Source: DASPJL01 sp035628645
Lineage (GTDB): Bacteria; Bacteroidota; Bacteroidia; Cytophagales; Cyclobacteriaceae
DNA length: 64,000 nt
NCBI GenBank assembly: GCA_035628645.1
Contig: DASPJL010000114.1
Span: 9,311 to 73,310, forward strand
Direction of reading: 5' to 3'
The notes below the pieces were generated by a model, which was not told the origin of the DNA, did no database searches, and was given only the letters and a program-made list of their open reading frames with translations. How positions within the stretch are numbered: position 1 is the first letter of the stretch; the number at the start of each line of letters is the position of its first letter. The translations under genes and the position numbers were made by a program. This document shows, piece after piece, positions 1 to 9,252 of this stretch.

Positions 1-1508
1 TACCGTTCTGCATTCACTAAAGTTTGCTTTCTGATCCATCGATCGGGTACTTTATCTTTGTGAACATTGGTAACTTCCATATAATAGCCAAAAACTTTAT
101 TATAGGCTATTTTCAAAGAATTGATTCCTGTAAGTTCGATCTCCCGTTGCTGAATTTGTAAAAGATAGTCTTTCCCTGAAAAAGCTATTTTCCTTAATTC
201 ATCCAGGTCTGTATTTATTCCTTCTTTAATTATATTTCCCTGATTGGTAACCAAAGGCAATTCCTCTTTTAATTCCTCCTCGATCTTATTGAGAATATAT
301 TCACAGCCGTGAAGCTGATCCCCTATCTTTTTTAATTCAGGCAAGGCGCTTTTTTCCAGCTTTTGCTTAACAGGCAAAATATTTGTAAGCGCCCTTTTCA
401 ATTGAAGTAATTCCCGCGGATTGATCCTTCCCACAGCTACTTTGGAAATCAGCCTTTCCAGATCACCAATTACCTTCAGGTGCTGCTCAAGAAACTCTCT
501 TAGAACTTCGTCTTTTACAAAAGTCTCCACACTCTCCAGCCTTTCATCTATAGGAACTTTATCTTTCAAAGGAAGAGCAATCCATTTCTTTAACAGCCTC
601 GATCCCATGGGAGTAACGGTTTGGTCGAGGATATCTATAAGAGGAACTCCTCCATTTTGCTGAGCAAAAATCAATTCCAGGTTTTGAATGGTAAACTTAT
701 CAAGCCAAACATACTTCTCTTCTTCAATTCTGCTTATAGAAGAAATATGCTTGATTTGATGATGCTCTGTTTCTGCCAGGTAGTGTAAAATTGATCCTCC
801 CGCTATTATTCCTTCCTTTTGTTCATCAATTCCGAAACCCTTTAGACTGGCAGTTCCAAAGTGTTTTATGAGTTTTTCATAACCATATTCAAAGCTGTAT
901 ATCCAGTCTTCAAGGTGATATACATTATACTTTTCTCCATATTGTTCATTAAATAAATTTCTACAGGATTTGGAAATAATTATTTCCGAAGGTGTAAAAC
1001 TCTGAAGAAGTTTACCTACATAGCCTAAAGAACCCTGAGCGGCTAAAAACTCGCCAGTAGAAATATCAAGAAAAGCAATTCCTACATTTTCTTTTGTGAA
1101 ATGCAGGGAAGCCAGATAATTATTAAATTTTAAGTTTAGAACATTTTCGTTGAAAGAAACTCCTGGAGTTACAAGTTCTGTTACTCCGCGCTTTACTATT
1201 CCTTTTACAGATTTAGGATCTTCCAACTGATCGCAAATGGCAACCCGGTTTCCTGCCCTTACCAATTTAGGAAGATAGGTATCTAAAGAATGGTGGGGAA
1301 AACCTGCTAAAGCTATCTCAGATGGTGATCCACTGCCTCTTTTAGTAAGAACAATTCCTAAGATTTTGCTTGCTTTAACAGCGTCTTCACCAAATGTTTC
1401 ATAAAAATCACCAACCCTAAACAGAAGTATAGCACCCGGATACTTTGCCTTAATGGCGTTGAACTGTTTCATTAAGGGTGTTTCGACGGCTTGTGTAGCT
1501 TTGCTCAA
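1..1508 (-). CDS. mutS: DNA mismatch repair protein MutS, N-terminal part (cut by left edge)
   Basis: MutS recognises base mismatches and small loops and starts methyl-independent or MutL-dependent repair. About 500 N-terminal residues are visible; the C-terminal ATPase and dimerisation part lies off the left edge. The N-terminal domain shows the mismatch-binding Phe-x-Glu context (LLFRVGDFYETFGEDA), followed by connector and lever/core sequence such as GVPLIDILDQTVTPMGSRLL and, near the edge, YNKVFGYYMEVTNVHKDKVP. The family's usual 'ETPLMKQYNAIK' block reads ETPLMKQFNAIK here. An ATG at 1472 would remove the ETPL part, so I prefer a TTG at 1508; the exact start is unsure. The gene is divergent from the TrmH-family gene, whose promoter lies over or just beside the mutS start. 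Confidence 0.93.
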   Translation of the reverse strand, partial: MSKATQAVETPLMKQFNAIKAKYPGAILLFRVGDFYETFGEDAVKASKILGIVLTKRGSGSPSEIALAGFPHHSLDTYLPKLVRAGNRVAICDQLEDPKSVKGIVKRGVTELVTPGVSFNENVLNLKFNNYLASLHFTKENVGIAFLDISTGEFLAAQGSLGYVGKLLQSFTPSEIIISKSCRNLFNEQYGEKYNVYHLEDWIYSFEYGYEKLIKHFGTASLKGFGIDEQKEGIIAGGSILHYLAETEHHQIKHISSISRIEEEKYVWLDKFTIQNLELIFAQQNGGVPLIDILDQTVTPMGSRLLKKWIALPLKDKVPIDERLESVETFVKDEVLREFLEQHLKVIGDLERLISKVAVGRINPRELLQLKRALTNILPVKQKLEKSALPELKKIGDQLHGCEYILNKIEEELKEELPLVTNQGNIIKEGINTDLDELRKIAFSGKDYLLQIQQREIELTGINSLKIAYNKVFGYYMEVTNVHKDKVPDRWIRKQTLVNAER

Positions 1509-1522
1509 TTGACTTAACTTTG
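1491..1522 (+). promoter_or_regulatory. Candidate Bacteroidetes promoter for the TrmH-family gene
   Basis: TTG at 1491-1493 and TAACTTTG at 1515-1522 fit the -33/-7 consensus of the phylum (TTG, 17-23 nt, TAnnTTTG) with a 21-nt spacer. Transcription would begin about 4-6 nt after the -7 box, at or next to the ATG at 1526. The mRNA would therefore be leaderless or nearly so. The -33 part lies inside the start region of mutS on the other strand. Confidence 0.5.
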
Positions 1523-1525
1523 TGT

Positions 1526-2068
1526 ATGCGAAAACTTACTATGGATGAACTCAACAGGTGTACTGTCGAGGAATTCAAAAATAAGAAAAAAAATCAGTTG
1601 GTGATCCTTCTGGATGATGTCAGAAGTCTAAACAATGTCGGCTCAGCCTTCAGAACAGGAGATGCTTTTCTTGTTGAAAAAATCATATTATGTGGAATTA
1701 CTGGTACTCCTCCTCATAGAGACATAAACAAAACGGCTTTAGGCGCTACAGAGTCTGTAGAATGGGAGTATAAAAAAGAGGCAATTGAAGCAATACATCA
1801 GTTGAAGAAAGAGGGTTATACCGTTATTTCCATAGAACAGACAGAGGGCGCTATCCCTCTTCAAAATTTTGAATTTGAAAAAGAAAAAAAGTACTGCGTG
1901 ATATTTGGAAATGAAGCCTTTGGAGTTAATGATAAATTGATAGAATTAAGCGATTTTTCGATAGAAATACCACAATTAGGGACAAAACATTCATTAAATA
2001 TTTCTGTAACTGTAGGAATTGTTGTATGGGATTACTGCGTAAAAATTAATAAAACAGCGCTCATTTAA
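1526..2068 (+). CDS. TrmH/SpoU-family RNA methyltransferase
   Basis: A SPOUT-class methyltransferase of about 180 residues that 2'-O-methylates tRNA or rRNA with S-adenosylmethionine. All three SpoU motifs are visible: motif 1 'LDDVRSLNNVGSAFRTGDAF' near the N-terminus, motif 2 'VIFGNEAFGVND', and motif 3 'IPQLGTKHSLNISVTVGI', which together form the knotted cofactor site. The short single-domain form is the one common in Bacteroidota; the target nucleotide cannot be told. The start is the ATG at 1526 (MRKLTMDELNR, as in family members). An upstream in-frame TTG at 1520 falls inside the -7 promoter box and is unlikely. Confidence 0.9.
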   Translation: MRKLTMDELNRCTVEEFKNKKKNQLVILLDDVRSLNNVGSAFRTGDAFLVEKIILCGITGTPPHRDINKTALGATESVEWEYKKEAIEAIHQLKKEGYTVISIEQTEGAIPLQNFEFEKEKKYCVIFGNEAFGVNDKLIELSDFSIEIPQLGTKHSLNISVTVGIVVWDYCVKINKTALI

Positions 2069-2425
2069 TCACTTCTTTATATTTTTTATTTGATTAATCT
2101 AATAATTGTTCACGCGAATATCATATTGTCCGCATATATCCTGTTGAAGCCTCATTCAATATAATTTAATATTACATACAACATGAAAGGAAATAGTCTT
2201 GATTGTTTATATAGTGATTATTTAATTTCTTTGAATTGTTACATTTTTTTAAAATACAATGAAACTATCATGGCGCTCAACAAAAGGGATTAAAATGTCG
2301 CGTAGCTACATGAGCACAACTAAAATCAAATACAATCACTAATGAAAGAAACTAATTGAAATTTTATCAACAGGATAGAAAATCCTTTTATTCAAAGAAT
2401 AACTTTAAAATTTAATGGTTCACTA
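2069..2425. other. Intergenic region with no recognised feature
   Basis: AT-rich stretch of 357 bases between the methyltransferase and the histidine kinase. I found no convincing ORF, tRNA, strong hairpin with T-tract, or full TTG/TAnnTTTG promoter pair. It presumably contains the kinase promoter. Confidence 0.5.
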
Positions 2426-5368
2426 ATGGATTTTCTTAAAGTAAAAACTTTCGCATTAAGTCTGTTAATTTCATTAATAATCTTTTTCACCACTCTTTTT
2501 TATTCTTTAGAAAACAGTGAAAAGCTAAATGAGACAACAAGGCTTGTCAACCAAACTCACGAGGTTATCCATAAATGCAAATCTCTGGAATTCAAATTAT
2601 TCAATTTAGAAAGTAATATTCGCACCTATTATGTAACTGGTCAAGAGCGTTTTATTGAAAATTTTCCTGAAAAAATACAGGAACTGGAAACGTTGGCTAT
2701 AGAACTGGAAAACTCGATTTCTGCAAATCCAGCTCAGGTTGAAAATTTAATAAAGTTAAAAGAACTGATCTCAAAACGAAAAGATGTCTTTTTAGTTGGA
2801 ATCAAAACATACAAGGACCTTAATAGTAAGTCTGACAGCACTTTTTTTAAAGTACCGCTGAAAGGAGCAATGGTCTCCGATCTTATTATTCAGGAGTTTA
2901 ATAGAATAGAAAAAATTGAAAGGCAACTTTTGGTTAAAAGATCAGAAATGATCAATACTTCTCAAAAAGAAGCCTTTATTTTTAATTTCATTGGTGGGCT
3001 TTGTGCATTGTTTATGGCAGCCATTTCTATAGGAAAGCTGTTCCACCATCTTAAAGAATTAAGAACTGCACAAACGGAGCTCCAACAACAGGAAGAAAAA
3101 TTAAGAATTATTTATAACAGCACCTCAGACGCGCTGCTAGTACTTGACTGCGAAAATTTCAATATTCTAGATTGCAATCATACCACCCTTGGATTATTTG
3201 AAGAGGAAAGAAAAGAGGATTTCCTTGGCACTGACTTTTTCGAAATGGGCAATGTGTTGTCTCGAAATGAGGGCAAGGACTCAGTCTATGCATTTATTAA
3301 GGAATCTAAAACATGGAGCAAGGAAGTAGTATTTAAAACTAAGACAGATACAGTTTTTTGGGGAGAAGTAAGTTTTTCAAAAACGCTAATTGATGAAAAT
3401 GAAAGGGTAATTGCAAGAATCACGGACGTCACAAAACGAAAAAACGCAGAAAAAGAAGTACATGAAACCAGCAAAATTTTAGAAGGAATTCTTAATAATC
3501 TGCCTGTAATTGTGTACAAATTAGACTCAATCGGTACTATCACACTTTCTAAAGGAAAAGGATTAAAAACTGTCGGACTTCTGGAGGAGCAAATGATTGG
3601 AGAGAATGTCTATAAGCACTTCCCTCATATTGAAAGTGATATGACGAATGGTTATCATTGGAATTCCTATGTGTTTACTACCAATCAACAGGCGAATGGA
3701 AAAGACTTTTTCATGGAACATTACCTGTTTAAAGACCCGGATAATGAAGGTGGTTTAATTGGTTTTGCAGTAGATATCACAGCAAATAAAGAGGCTGAAA
3801 AAGCCTTGATAGATGAAAAGCAAAAAGCAGAGATGGCAGCCAAAGCAAGACAAAAATTCTTGTCCACTATGAGCCATGAAATCCGAACGCCTCTGAATGC
3901 CATTATTGGGATGACCCACCTATTGCTTCAGGATAAGCTCACCGAGCAACAACAGCAGCGATTAAATATTCTTAAATTTTCAGGGGAAAACTTATTGAAT
4001 ACCCTTAATGATATCCTTGATTTTTCAAAAATAGAATCCGGCGGTGTAGAATTTTCCCAATCCGATTTTCACCTAACTGACATAATAAGAAATACCAAAG
4101 ATTCTTTTCAAAGCCTGGCAGACAAAAAAGGGATCAAACTTAAGTTGGTTTTAGAGGACAATTTGCCATTGTATCTTAAAGGCGATAGCCACAGGTTACA
4201 GCAAGTTTTAAATAACCTTTTGAACAATGCCATTAAGTTTACCGAAAAGGGATCAGTTACTATTCAGGTAAACCTAGAGAACCAATCCGATGAAAAATCC
4301 CAGTTGTTTATTTCCGTGGCTGACACAGGAATAGGGATTCCTGCAAATAAACTTGAAACTATTTTTGAACCATTTAAACAGGCTGAAGCAGAAACATCAA
4401 GAAAATTTGGCGGAACAGGGTTAGGACTAGCCATTATAAAAAATATTGTAGAAATGCAGGGAGGAAGGATAGAATTGGAAAGCAAGGAAAATGAGGGCTC
4501 TGTATTTAAAGTCTATATCTCTTATCAAAAATCTTTAATTCAAGAAAAAGACGAAGTCTTTGAAGAAGAACTCGTTTCCCTACGGGGAGCAAGGGTTCTG
4601 TACGTTGAAGATGTAGCGGTAAATCAACTTTTACTTGAAGGCTTTTGCGAACTATGGAATGTAGAACTGGATGTCGCCTCAAGTGGAAAGGAAGCCATAG
4701 CACAAGTTCAGAAAAGAAAGTATGACCTTATTCTTATGGACATCCAAATGCCGGAAATGGATGGATATGAAACAACCAGGAGAATCAGAACCATTCAAGG
4801 AGATTACTACAACAAGGTGCCTATTATTGCTTTGTCCGCAGAAGTTTCAGAAGATGTAAAAACCAAGATCTATAAAGCAGGGATGAATGGATTTCTTTCC
4901 AAACCAATAGTTCCTTCAGAACTTCACTCCAGTATCAAAAAATACTTACCTGAAGCTAAAATAAAGGGATTAGGAAATTTAAATTTCCCTGACCTCAGTT
5001 TAGATACGAACCCTGATGCTGTGAGTTTTGAAATATTGGATAAGCTATTTATAAAACAAGAGAAAGAATATGTGATGTTTTTGGACAACCTTCTGAGCGA
5101 TTTTGCCAAAAATCTCAAAGAAATGAAAAACAGCATAAAAGAAAAAGACGGCGAGGTGTTTAGCGATGTAAGGCATAAGCTTTTATCTATCCTTAAAATA
5201 ATGCAAACACAACAGGCGCTAGATATTTTAGATAATATTAAAAAAGAATTTAATTCGGGGATTTTCTCCGAAAGAGAAAAAGCCATAGATGAGCTTAATT
5301 TTGCCTTCGATCAAATAAATGAAAAAATTAACGGAAAAATTGAAAGCTTAAGAAGTATACCTAAATAA
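2426..5368 (+). CDS. Membrane-bound hybrid sensor histidine kinase (CHASE3-PAS-PAS-HisKA-HATPase-REC-Hpt)
   Basis: A 980-residue phosphorelay sensor. Order seen: TM helix at about 8-27; periplasmic CHASE3-like helical domain (about 30-180, with 'IRTYYVTGQERFIENFP'); second TM helix at about 186-206; two PAS domains (about 225-345 and 350-460); HisKA with the phosphoacceptor His484 in 'STMSHEIRTPLNAIIGM'; HATPase with N box 'NNLLNNAIKFTEKG' and G boxes 'DTGIGIP' and 'FGGTGLGLAI'; receiver domain with Asp772 in 'LILMDIQMPEMDG'; and a C-terminal helical domain with 'RHKLLSILK' (His917) that looks like an Hpt module. It stands alone with no response regulator next door, so the output partner is unknown. 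The signal sensed cannot be inferred. Confidence 0.92.
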   Translation: MDFLKVKTFALSLLISLIIFFTTLFYSLENSEKLNETTRLVNQTHEVIHKCKSLEFKLFNLESNIRTYYVTGQERFIENFPEKIQELETLAIELENSISANPAQVENLIKLKELISKRKDVFLVGIKTYKDLNSKSDSTFFKVPLKGAMVSDLIIQEFNRIEKIERQLLVKRSEMINTSQKEAFIFNFIGGLCALFMAAISIGKLFHHLKELRTAQTELQQQEEKLRIIYNSTSDALLVLDCENFNILDCNHTTLGLFEEERKEDFLGTDFFEMGNVLSRNEGKDSVYAFIKESKTWSKEVVFKTKTDTVFWGEVSFSKTLIDENERVIARITDVTKRKNAEKEVHETSKILEGILNNLPVIVYKLDSIGTITLSKGKGLKTVGLLEEQMIGENVYKHFPHIESDMTNGYHWNSYVFTTNQQANGKDFFMEHYLFKDPDNEGGLIGFAVDITANKEAEKALIDEKQKAEMAAKARQKFLSTMSHEIRTPLNAIIGMTHLLLQDKLTEQQQQRLNILKFSGENLLNTLNDILDFSKIESGGVEFSQSDFHLTDIIRNTKDSFQSLADKKGIKLKLVLEDNLPLYLKGDSHRLQQVLNNLLNNAIKFTEKGSVTIQVNLENQSDEKSQLFISVADTGIGIPANKLETIFEPFKQAEAETSRKFGGTGLGLAIIKNIVEMQGGRIELESKENEGSVFKVYISYQKSLIQEKDEVFEEELVSLRGARVLYVEDVAVNQLLLEGFCELWNVELDVASSGKEAIAQVQKRKYDLILMDIQMPEMDGYETTRRIRTIQGDYYNKVPIIALSAEVSEDVKTKIYKAGMNGFLSKPIVPSELHSSIKKYLPEAKIKGLGNLNFPDLSLDTNPDAVSFEILDKLFIKQEKEYVMFLDNLLSDFAKNLKEMKNSIKEKDGEVFSDVRHKLLSILKIMQTQQALDILDNIKKEFNSGIFSEREKAIDELNFAFDQINEKINGKIESLRSIPK

Positions 5369-5381
5369 CCCAAGACTTGAC

Positions 5382-5407
5382 TTTTGGGAGGCTTCGAACC
5401 TCCAAAA
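5382..5407. terminator. Hairpin between convergent genes, possible terminator
   Basis: TTTTGGGAGG and CCTCCAAAA form a stem with one bulged G around a CTTCGAA loop. It sits between the end of the kinase gene and the end of the leftward YtxH-like gene. There is no long T-tract on either strand, so terminator function is only likely. Confidence 0.4.
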
Positions 5408-5427
5408 ATTAAGGCATACTTTATTTT

Positions 5428-5646
5428 TTATCTGGACTTCAATTTTGCCAATTCTGCAGCATCCTGAGAAATATCAGAAAGCGCATAAAGATTTCTGTTG
5501 CTCAATTCATTAGTCACAGGTTGTTTTTTAATTCTGTTTACCAGCCTGTCTATTGTACTTTTCCCGGATTGCGGCGCCAAAAGTAATCCCACCGCTGCTC
5601 CGGCAATTGCTCCTAAAGTAAAAGCTAAAATATCCTGTTGTCTCAT
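5428..5646 (-). CDS. YtxH-like small membrane protein
   Basis: A protein of about 72 residues. Near the N-terminus is a short Gly/Ala-rich hydrophobic segment (LAFTLGAIAGAAVGLLLAP) followed by 'QSGKSTIDRL' and a basic, polar tail. This is the YtxH/gas-vesicle-like pattern, in which a membrane hairpin or helix ends in LLxAPxSGxxTR. The family is widespread and its function is poorly known; stress association has been reported in Bacillus. The ATG at 5646 is preceded by A-rich sequence as is usual in this phylum. A TTG at 5670 has an AGGAGG sequence 5 nt upstream and would add eight residues, so the start is uncertain. Confidence 0.75.
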   Translation of the reverse strand: MRQQDILAFTLGAIAGAAVGLLLAPQSGKSTIDRLVNRIKKQPVTNELSNRNLYALSDISQDAAELAKLKSR

Positions 5647-5775
5647 TTCTTTAATTTTTTTTAAGGTCAATTATTCCTCCTTTATTATTCATCAAATGGA
5701 CAATGAGGAATCTTAAAGGTTCTACACACATCTAATGATAAATGTTGCAATTATCCAATTTTATTATTTTAATTC

Positions 5776-7017
5776 TTAATTCTTTTTGCTTTTATAAAAG
5801 ACCGTCGAACAATTGCTCTCTCTGAATAATTTATTAGCCATACCCTGAATTCCCTGAATCGTTACCGCCTGGATTTGTTCAGCCTCTTCATTTACCAGGT
5901 CGGGATTGCCAACTACTGCAGCAGCGGCAAGATTCATCGCCCTGTTTAACAGTTCAACTTCTCCAAAGATCAAACTGGATTCTGCTTGATTTTTAACTTT
6001 GGTTAATTCCAATTCAGATACTTCCTCCTTTTTAATTTCTTCTAATATCTCCCATATCTTCTTGTCTGCCAGCTCAATATCCACCCCTGAATTCAATTTA
6101 CCCTGCACTACCAATAAGCCAGGATCCAAGGAACCTGTGCTGAAGCAACCAATTGTATTAAAGAGTTTTTCTTCTTTTACCAATCTATTATAAAGCCTTG
6201 AAGATTTTCCCCTTCCCAAAATATCTCCCAGCAAATCCGCAGTATGATAATCTTCACTGTATCTTGCGGGCATATGGAAGGTTTTATAGATGGCATCCAA
6301 CGGCACTTTTTCTTCTATTGTTAAAAATCGTGCTTCTTTTTGTTCAGGTTCCTGAGGCAAATTTCTTTTGTATTCAGGACCTTTAGGAATCGATCCAAAC
6401 CATTTTTCAGATAATTGCCTTACCTGCTCCACAGTCACATTTCCCCCAACTACCATAACTGCATTGTTTGGCCGGTAGAACTTAAAGAAAAAGTCTTTAA
6501 CATCCTCCATCGTGGCTTTTTCTATATGAGAAATGTCTTTACCGATGGTCGCCCATTTATAAGGGTGATTACGGTAGGCTAACGGTCTTAGATTTAACCA
6601 AATGTCGCCATAAGGCTGGTTCAAATACCGTTGCTTAAACTCTTCAATGACCACTTTTCTTTGTACCTCCAATACGTTCGGATCAAAAGATAGGCTCAGC
6701 ATGCGGTCAGACTCAAGCCAAAAAGCAGTTTCTATATTGGAAGAAGGTATAGTAATATAATAATTTGTAATGTCATTAGAAGTAAAAGCATTGTTTTCAC
6801 CTCCTGCGTTTTGAAGCGCTTCATCAAAAGAAGGTACATTTTGGGAACCGCCAAACATCAAATGCTCAAATAAATGAGCAAACCCTGTCCTGCTTTCGTC
6901 TTCGTCCCTTGCCCCTACATTATACAGGATATTAAGAACGGCAAGCGGTGTAGTATGGTCCTCGTGTACATAAACCTTCAACCCATTATCCAAAATAAAA
7001 TGTTCAAATGCTATCAT
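5776..7017 (-). CDS. M16 family zinc metallopeptidase
   Basis: A 413-residue insulinase/pitrilysin-fold protease of the short (single-clam-half) type. The inverted zinc motif HxxEH is present as His48-Leu-Phe-Glu51-His52 (HLFEHLMFGG), and the downstream Glu ligand region reads 'VVIEEFKQRYLNQPYG'. The C-terminal half has the M16 substrate-binding domain ('GRGKSSRLYNRLVKE'). There is no signal peptide, so it appears cytoplasmic or is exported by an unseen route. In Bacteroidota such genes often sit next to a second, catalytically dead M16 subunit; none is present here. A -7 box is seen 43 nt upstream. Confidence 0.93.
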   Translation of the reverse strand: MIAFEHFILDNGLKVYVHEDHTTPLAVLNILYNVGARDEDESRTGFAHLFEHLMFGGSQNVPSFDEALQNAGGENNAFTSNDITNYYITIPSSNIETAFWLESDRMLSLSFDPNVLEVQRKVVIEEFKQRYLNQPYGDIWLNLRPLAYRNHPYKWATIGKDISHIEKATMEDVKDFFFKFYRPNNAVMVVGGNVTVEQVRQLSEKWFGSIPKGPEYKRNLPQEPEQKEARFLTIEEKVPLDAIYKTFHMPARYSEDYHTADLLGDILGRGKSSRLYNRLVKEEKLFNTIGCFSTGSLDPGLLVVQGKLNSGVDIELADKKIWEILEEIKKEEVSELELTKVKNQAESSLIFGEVELLNRAMNLAAAAVVGNPDLVNEEAEQIQAVTIQGIQGMANKLFRESNCSTVFYKSKKN

Positions 7018-7059
7018 TACTTTCGTTGTAGGATAAATAATTCTTTAAATTATGAAGGC

Positions 7060-7067
7060 AAATCTAA
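7060..7067 (-). promoter_or_regulatory. Candidate -7 box for the M16 protease gene
   Basis: On the minus strand the sequence reads TAGATTTG, matching TAnnTTTG. The closest upstream TTG is only 14 nt away, shorter than the usual 17-23 nt, so only the -7 element is persuasive. Confidence 0.35.
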
Positions 7068-7158
7068 TACTCTAAATTTACAATTTGGGTTTAAAAAATA
7101 CGATTTCACTTATAAAGCTTGTTTTACATTTAGAATAGATTTAAATAATGGGAAGTGT

Positions 7159-7214
7159 GGAGATGGAAGTGGGAAGTTTTTAACTCCTAACTTCCATCTT
7201 CCCACTTCTAACTT
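7159..7214. repeat. Short palindromic intergenic repeat, family A, copy 1
   Basis: An imperfect inverted repeat: GGAGATGGAAGTGGGAAG on the left, ACTTCCATCTTCCCACTTC on the right, around AGTTTTTAACTCC. It ends 7 nt before the start of the E1 dehydrogenase gene. A second copy lies at 58658-58726 and shares the exact 19-mer ACTTCCATCTTCCCACTTC plus both GGAGATGGAAGT and AAGTTTTTAACT. Confidence 0.75.
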
Positions 7215-7221
7215 AAAACAC

Positions 7222-9201
7222 ATGAAATTTTCTACCGGAAATTACCCAAGGGAAACTTTAATACAACTATATAAAGGCATTCTCAAGCCAAGGCTCATTG
7301 AAGAGAAGATGCTTATTCTACTTCGGCAGAACAAAATCTCCAAGTGGTTTTCAGGAATTGGCCAGGAAGCGATTTCTGTAGGGGCAGCACTTGCTTTGCA
7401 GGAAGATGAATACATTCTTCCTTTACATAGAAATTTAGGCATTTTTACCTGTAGAAATGTTCCTCTTTCCAAGCTCTTTGCTCAGTTTCAAGGTAAGGAG
7501 TCCGGATTTACAAAAGGCAGGGACAGGTCCTTTCATTTTGGGACAAATGAACATCACATCGTGGGAATGATCTCTCATTTGGGAACACAATTGGCGGTTG
7601 CAGATGGAATTGCATTGGCGGACCTGCTTTCTAAAAACAAAAAAGTAACCCTGGTTTTTAGTGGAGATGGCGGATCGAGCGAAGGAGATTTCCATGAAGC
7701 CTTAAATGTTGCAGCCGTTTGGAATTTACCGGTAATCTTTTTAATAGAAAATAATGGCTATGGGCTTTCCACTCCCAGCGCTGAACAATTCAAATTTAAA
7801 AGATTTGTCGATAAGGGTCTCGGATATGGAATTGAAGCTATAAAAGTAGATGGGAATAATGTGGTTGAAGTGTATGATGTCGTCAGAAAAGCAGCGGAAG
7901 CGATCCGTATAGACCCGAAACCGGTTTTAATTGAAGCAATTACGTTCAGAATACGCGGACATGAAGAGGCGTCAGGCACCAAATATGTTCCCAAATCATT
8001 AATGCAAGAATGGGCAAAAAAAGATCCGGTCGAAAACTATGAAAATCATTTATTAAAGGCGGGAATTATTGACTCATCAGAAATTGAAAAATTACGGAAG
8101 GAAATTAAACAGGAAATTGAGGAAGCTATAGCTATTGCCTTCTCTCAACCTACTCCGGAAGCAAGTTCTGAAAAGGAGATAAATGATGTTTATTTTCCCT
8201 ATGTCCAGGGAAAAAGAGAAGTAACTCTGGAGACTTCTTCAGAAAAAAGATTCGTGGATTCCATTTCAGAAGCATTATCACAAAGTATGGAAAAATATCC
8301 CAACCTTATCTTAATGGGACAAGACATAGCAGAATATGGGGGAGTATTTAAAATAACGGAGGGTTTTGTAAAGAAATTTGGCAAGGAGCGTGTAAGAAAT
8401 ACGCCTTTGTGTGAATCTGCAATTATAGGAACTGCCTTAGGCTTGACCATAAAGGGGTATAAATCTGTGGTGGAAATGCAATTTGCAGATTTTGTAACCT
8501 GTGGTTTCAATCAAATTGTGAATAACCTCGCTAAATCCCACTATCGATGGGGGCAAAACGCAGACGTTGTAGTTAGGATGCCGACAGGCGCAGGGGTGGC
8601 GGCTGGGCCGTTTCACTCTCAGTCCAATGAGGCCTGGTTTTTTCATACTCCAGGACTTAAAATTGTTTATCCTTCCAATCCTTTTGATGCCAAAGGACTC
8701 TTAAATGCAGCCATAGAAGATCCCAACCCCTATCTATTCTTTGAACATAAATTTTTATACAGATCCCTTTCAGGAAAAGTACCTAATGAGTATTATACTT
8801 TACCGGTTGGAAAGGCCAATTTAATAAAAGAAGGTGATGACCTTTCCATTATCACTTATGGAATGGGCGTCCATTGGGCAGTCGAAGCACTTGCAAATTT
8901 TCCAGAAGCTTCGGCAGATGTGCTTGACCTTCGAAGCTTATTGCCCTGGGACAAAGAAGCAGTTTATAATTCAGTAAAAAAGACAGGAAAAGTCCTGGTT
9001 GTTCATGAAGACTGTCTTACCGGAGGAATAGGTGCGGAAATCTCTGCCTGGATTATTGAAAACTGTTTCCAGTTTCTGGATGCACCTATTCTAAGGGAAG
9101 GAGCGCTTGATACTCCGGTGCCATTCGCCCCTTCCCTCGAAGCTGCCTTTTTGCCCAAAAACCGGATAAAAGAGAAAATTCATTACCTGTTGAATTATTA
9201 A
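7222..9201 (+). CDS. 2-oxo acid dehydrogenase E1, alpha and beta subunits fused
   Basis: A thiamine-pyrophosphate dehydrogenase of about 659 residues with E1-alpha and E1-beta joined in one chain. The alpha half carries the TPP motif 'SGDGGSSEGDFHEALN...ENNGYG' (about residues 150-185). The beta half begins near residue 330 ('KRFVDSISEALSQSMEKYP') and shows 'MGQDIAEYGGVFKITEGF' and 'HEDCLTGGIGAEISAWI'. It would decarboxylate pyruvate or branched-chain 2-oxo acids and pass the acyl group to a lipoyl E2; neither E2 nor E3 is nearby. The reading frame is open upstream to 6874, overlapping the protease gene, but the family N-terminus begins at the ATG at 7222. lipA, about 3 kb downstream, makes the lipoyl group such complexes need. 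Confidence 0.93.
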   Translation: MKFSTGNYPRETLIQLYKGILKPRLIEEKMLILLRQNKISKWFSGIGQEAISVGAALALQEDEYILPLHRNLGIFTCRNVPLSKLFAQFQGKESGFTKGRDRSFHFGTNEHHIVGMISHLGTQLAVADGIALADLLSKNKKVTLVFSGDGGSSEGDFHEALNVAAVWNLPVIFLIENNGYGLSTPSAEQFKFKRFVDKGLGYGIEAIKVDGNNVVEVYDVVRKAAEAIRIDPKPVLIEAITFRIRGHEEASGTKYVPKSLMQEWAKKDPVENYENHLLKAGIIDSSEIEKLRKEIKQEIEEAIAIAFSQPTPEASSEKEINDVYFPYVQGKREVTLETSSEKRFVDSISEALSQSMEKYPNLILMGQDIAEYGGVFKITEGFVKKFGKERVRNTPLCESAIIGTALGLTIKGYKSVVEMQFADFVTCGFNQIVNNLAKSHYRWGQNADVVVRMPTGAGVAAGPFHSQSNEAWFFHTPGLKIVYPSNPFDAKGLLNAAIEDPNPYLFFEHKFLYRSLSGKVPNEYYTLPVGKANLIKEGDDLSIITYGMGVHWAVEALANFPEASADVLDLRSLLPWDKEAVYNSVKKTGKVLVVHEDCLTGGIGAEISAWIIENCFQFLDAPILREGALDTPVPFAPSLEAAFLPKNRIKEKIHYLLNY

Positions 9202-9252
9202 GCTTTTAATTTATATTATTTTACTTTAAATTTATCTTTATAAAATACAAAA

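Noticed and set aside
6874..7221. N-terminal extension of the E1 dehydrogenase frame
   Set aside because: It overlaps the M16 gene on the other strand and a palindromic repeat and has no family similarity; the ATG at 7222 gives the standard N-terminus.
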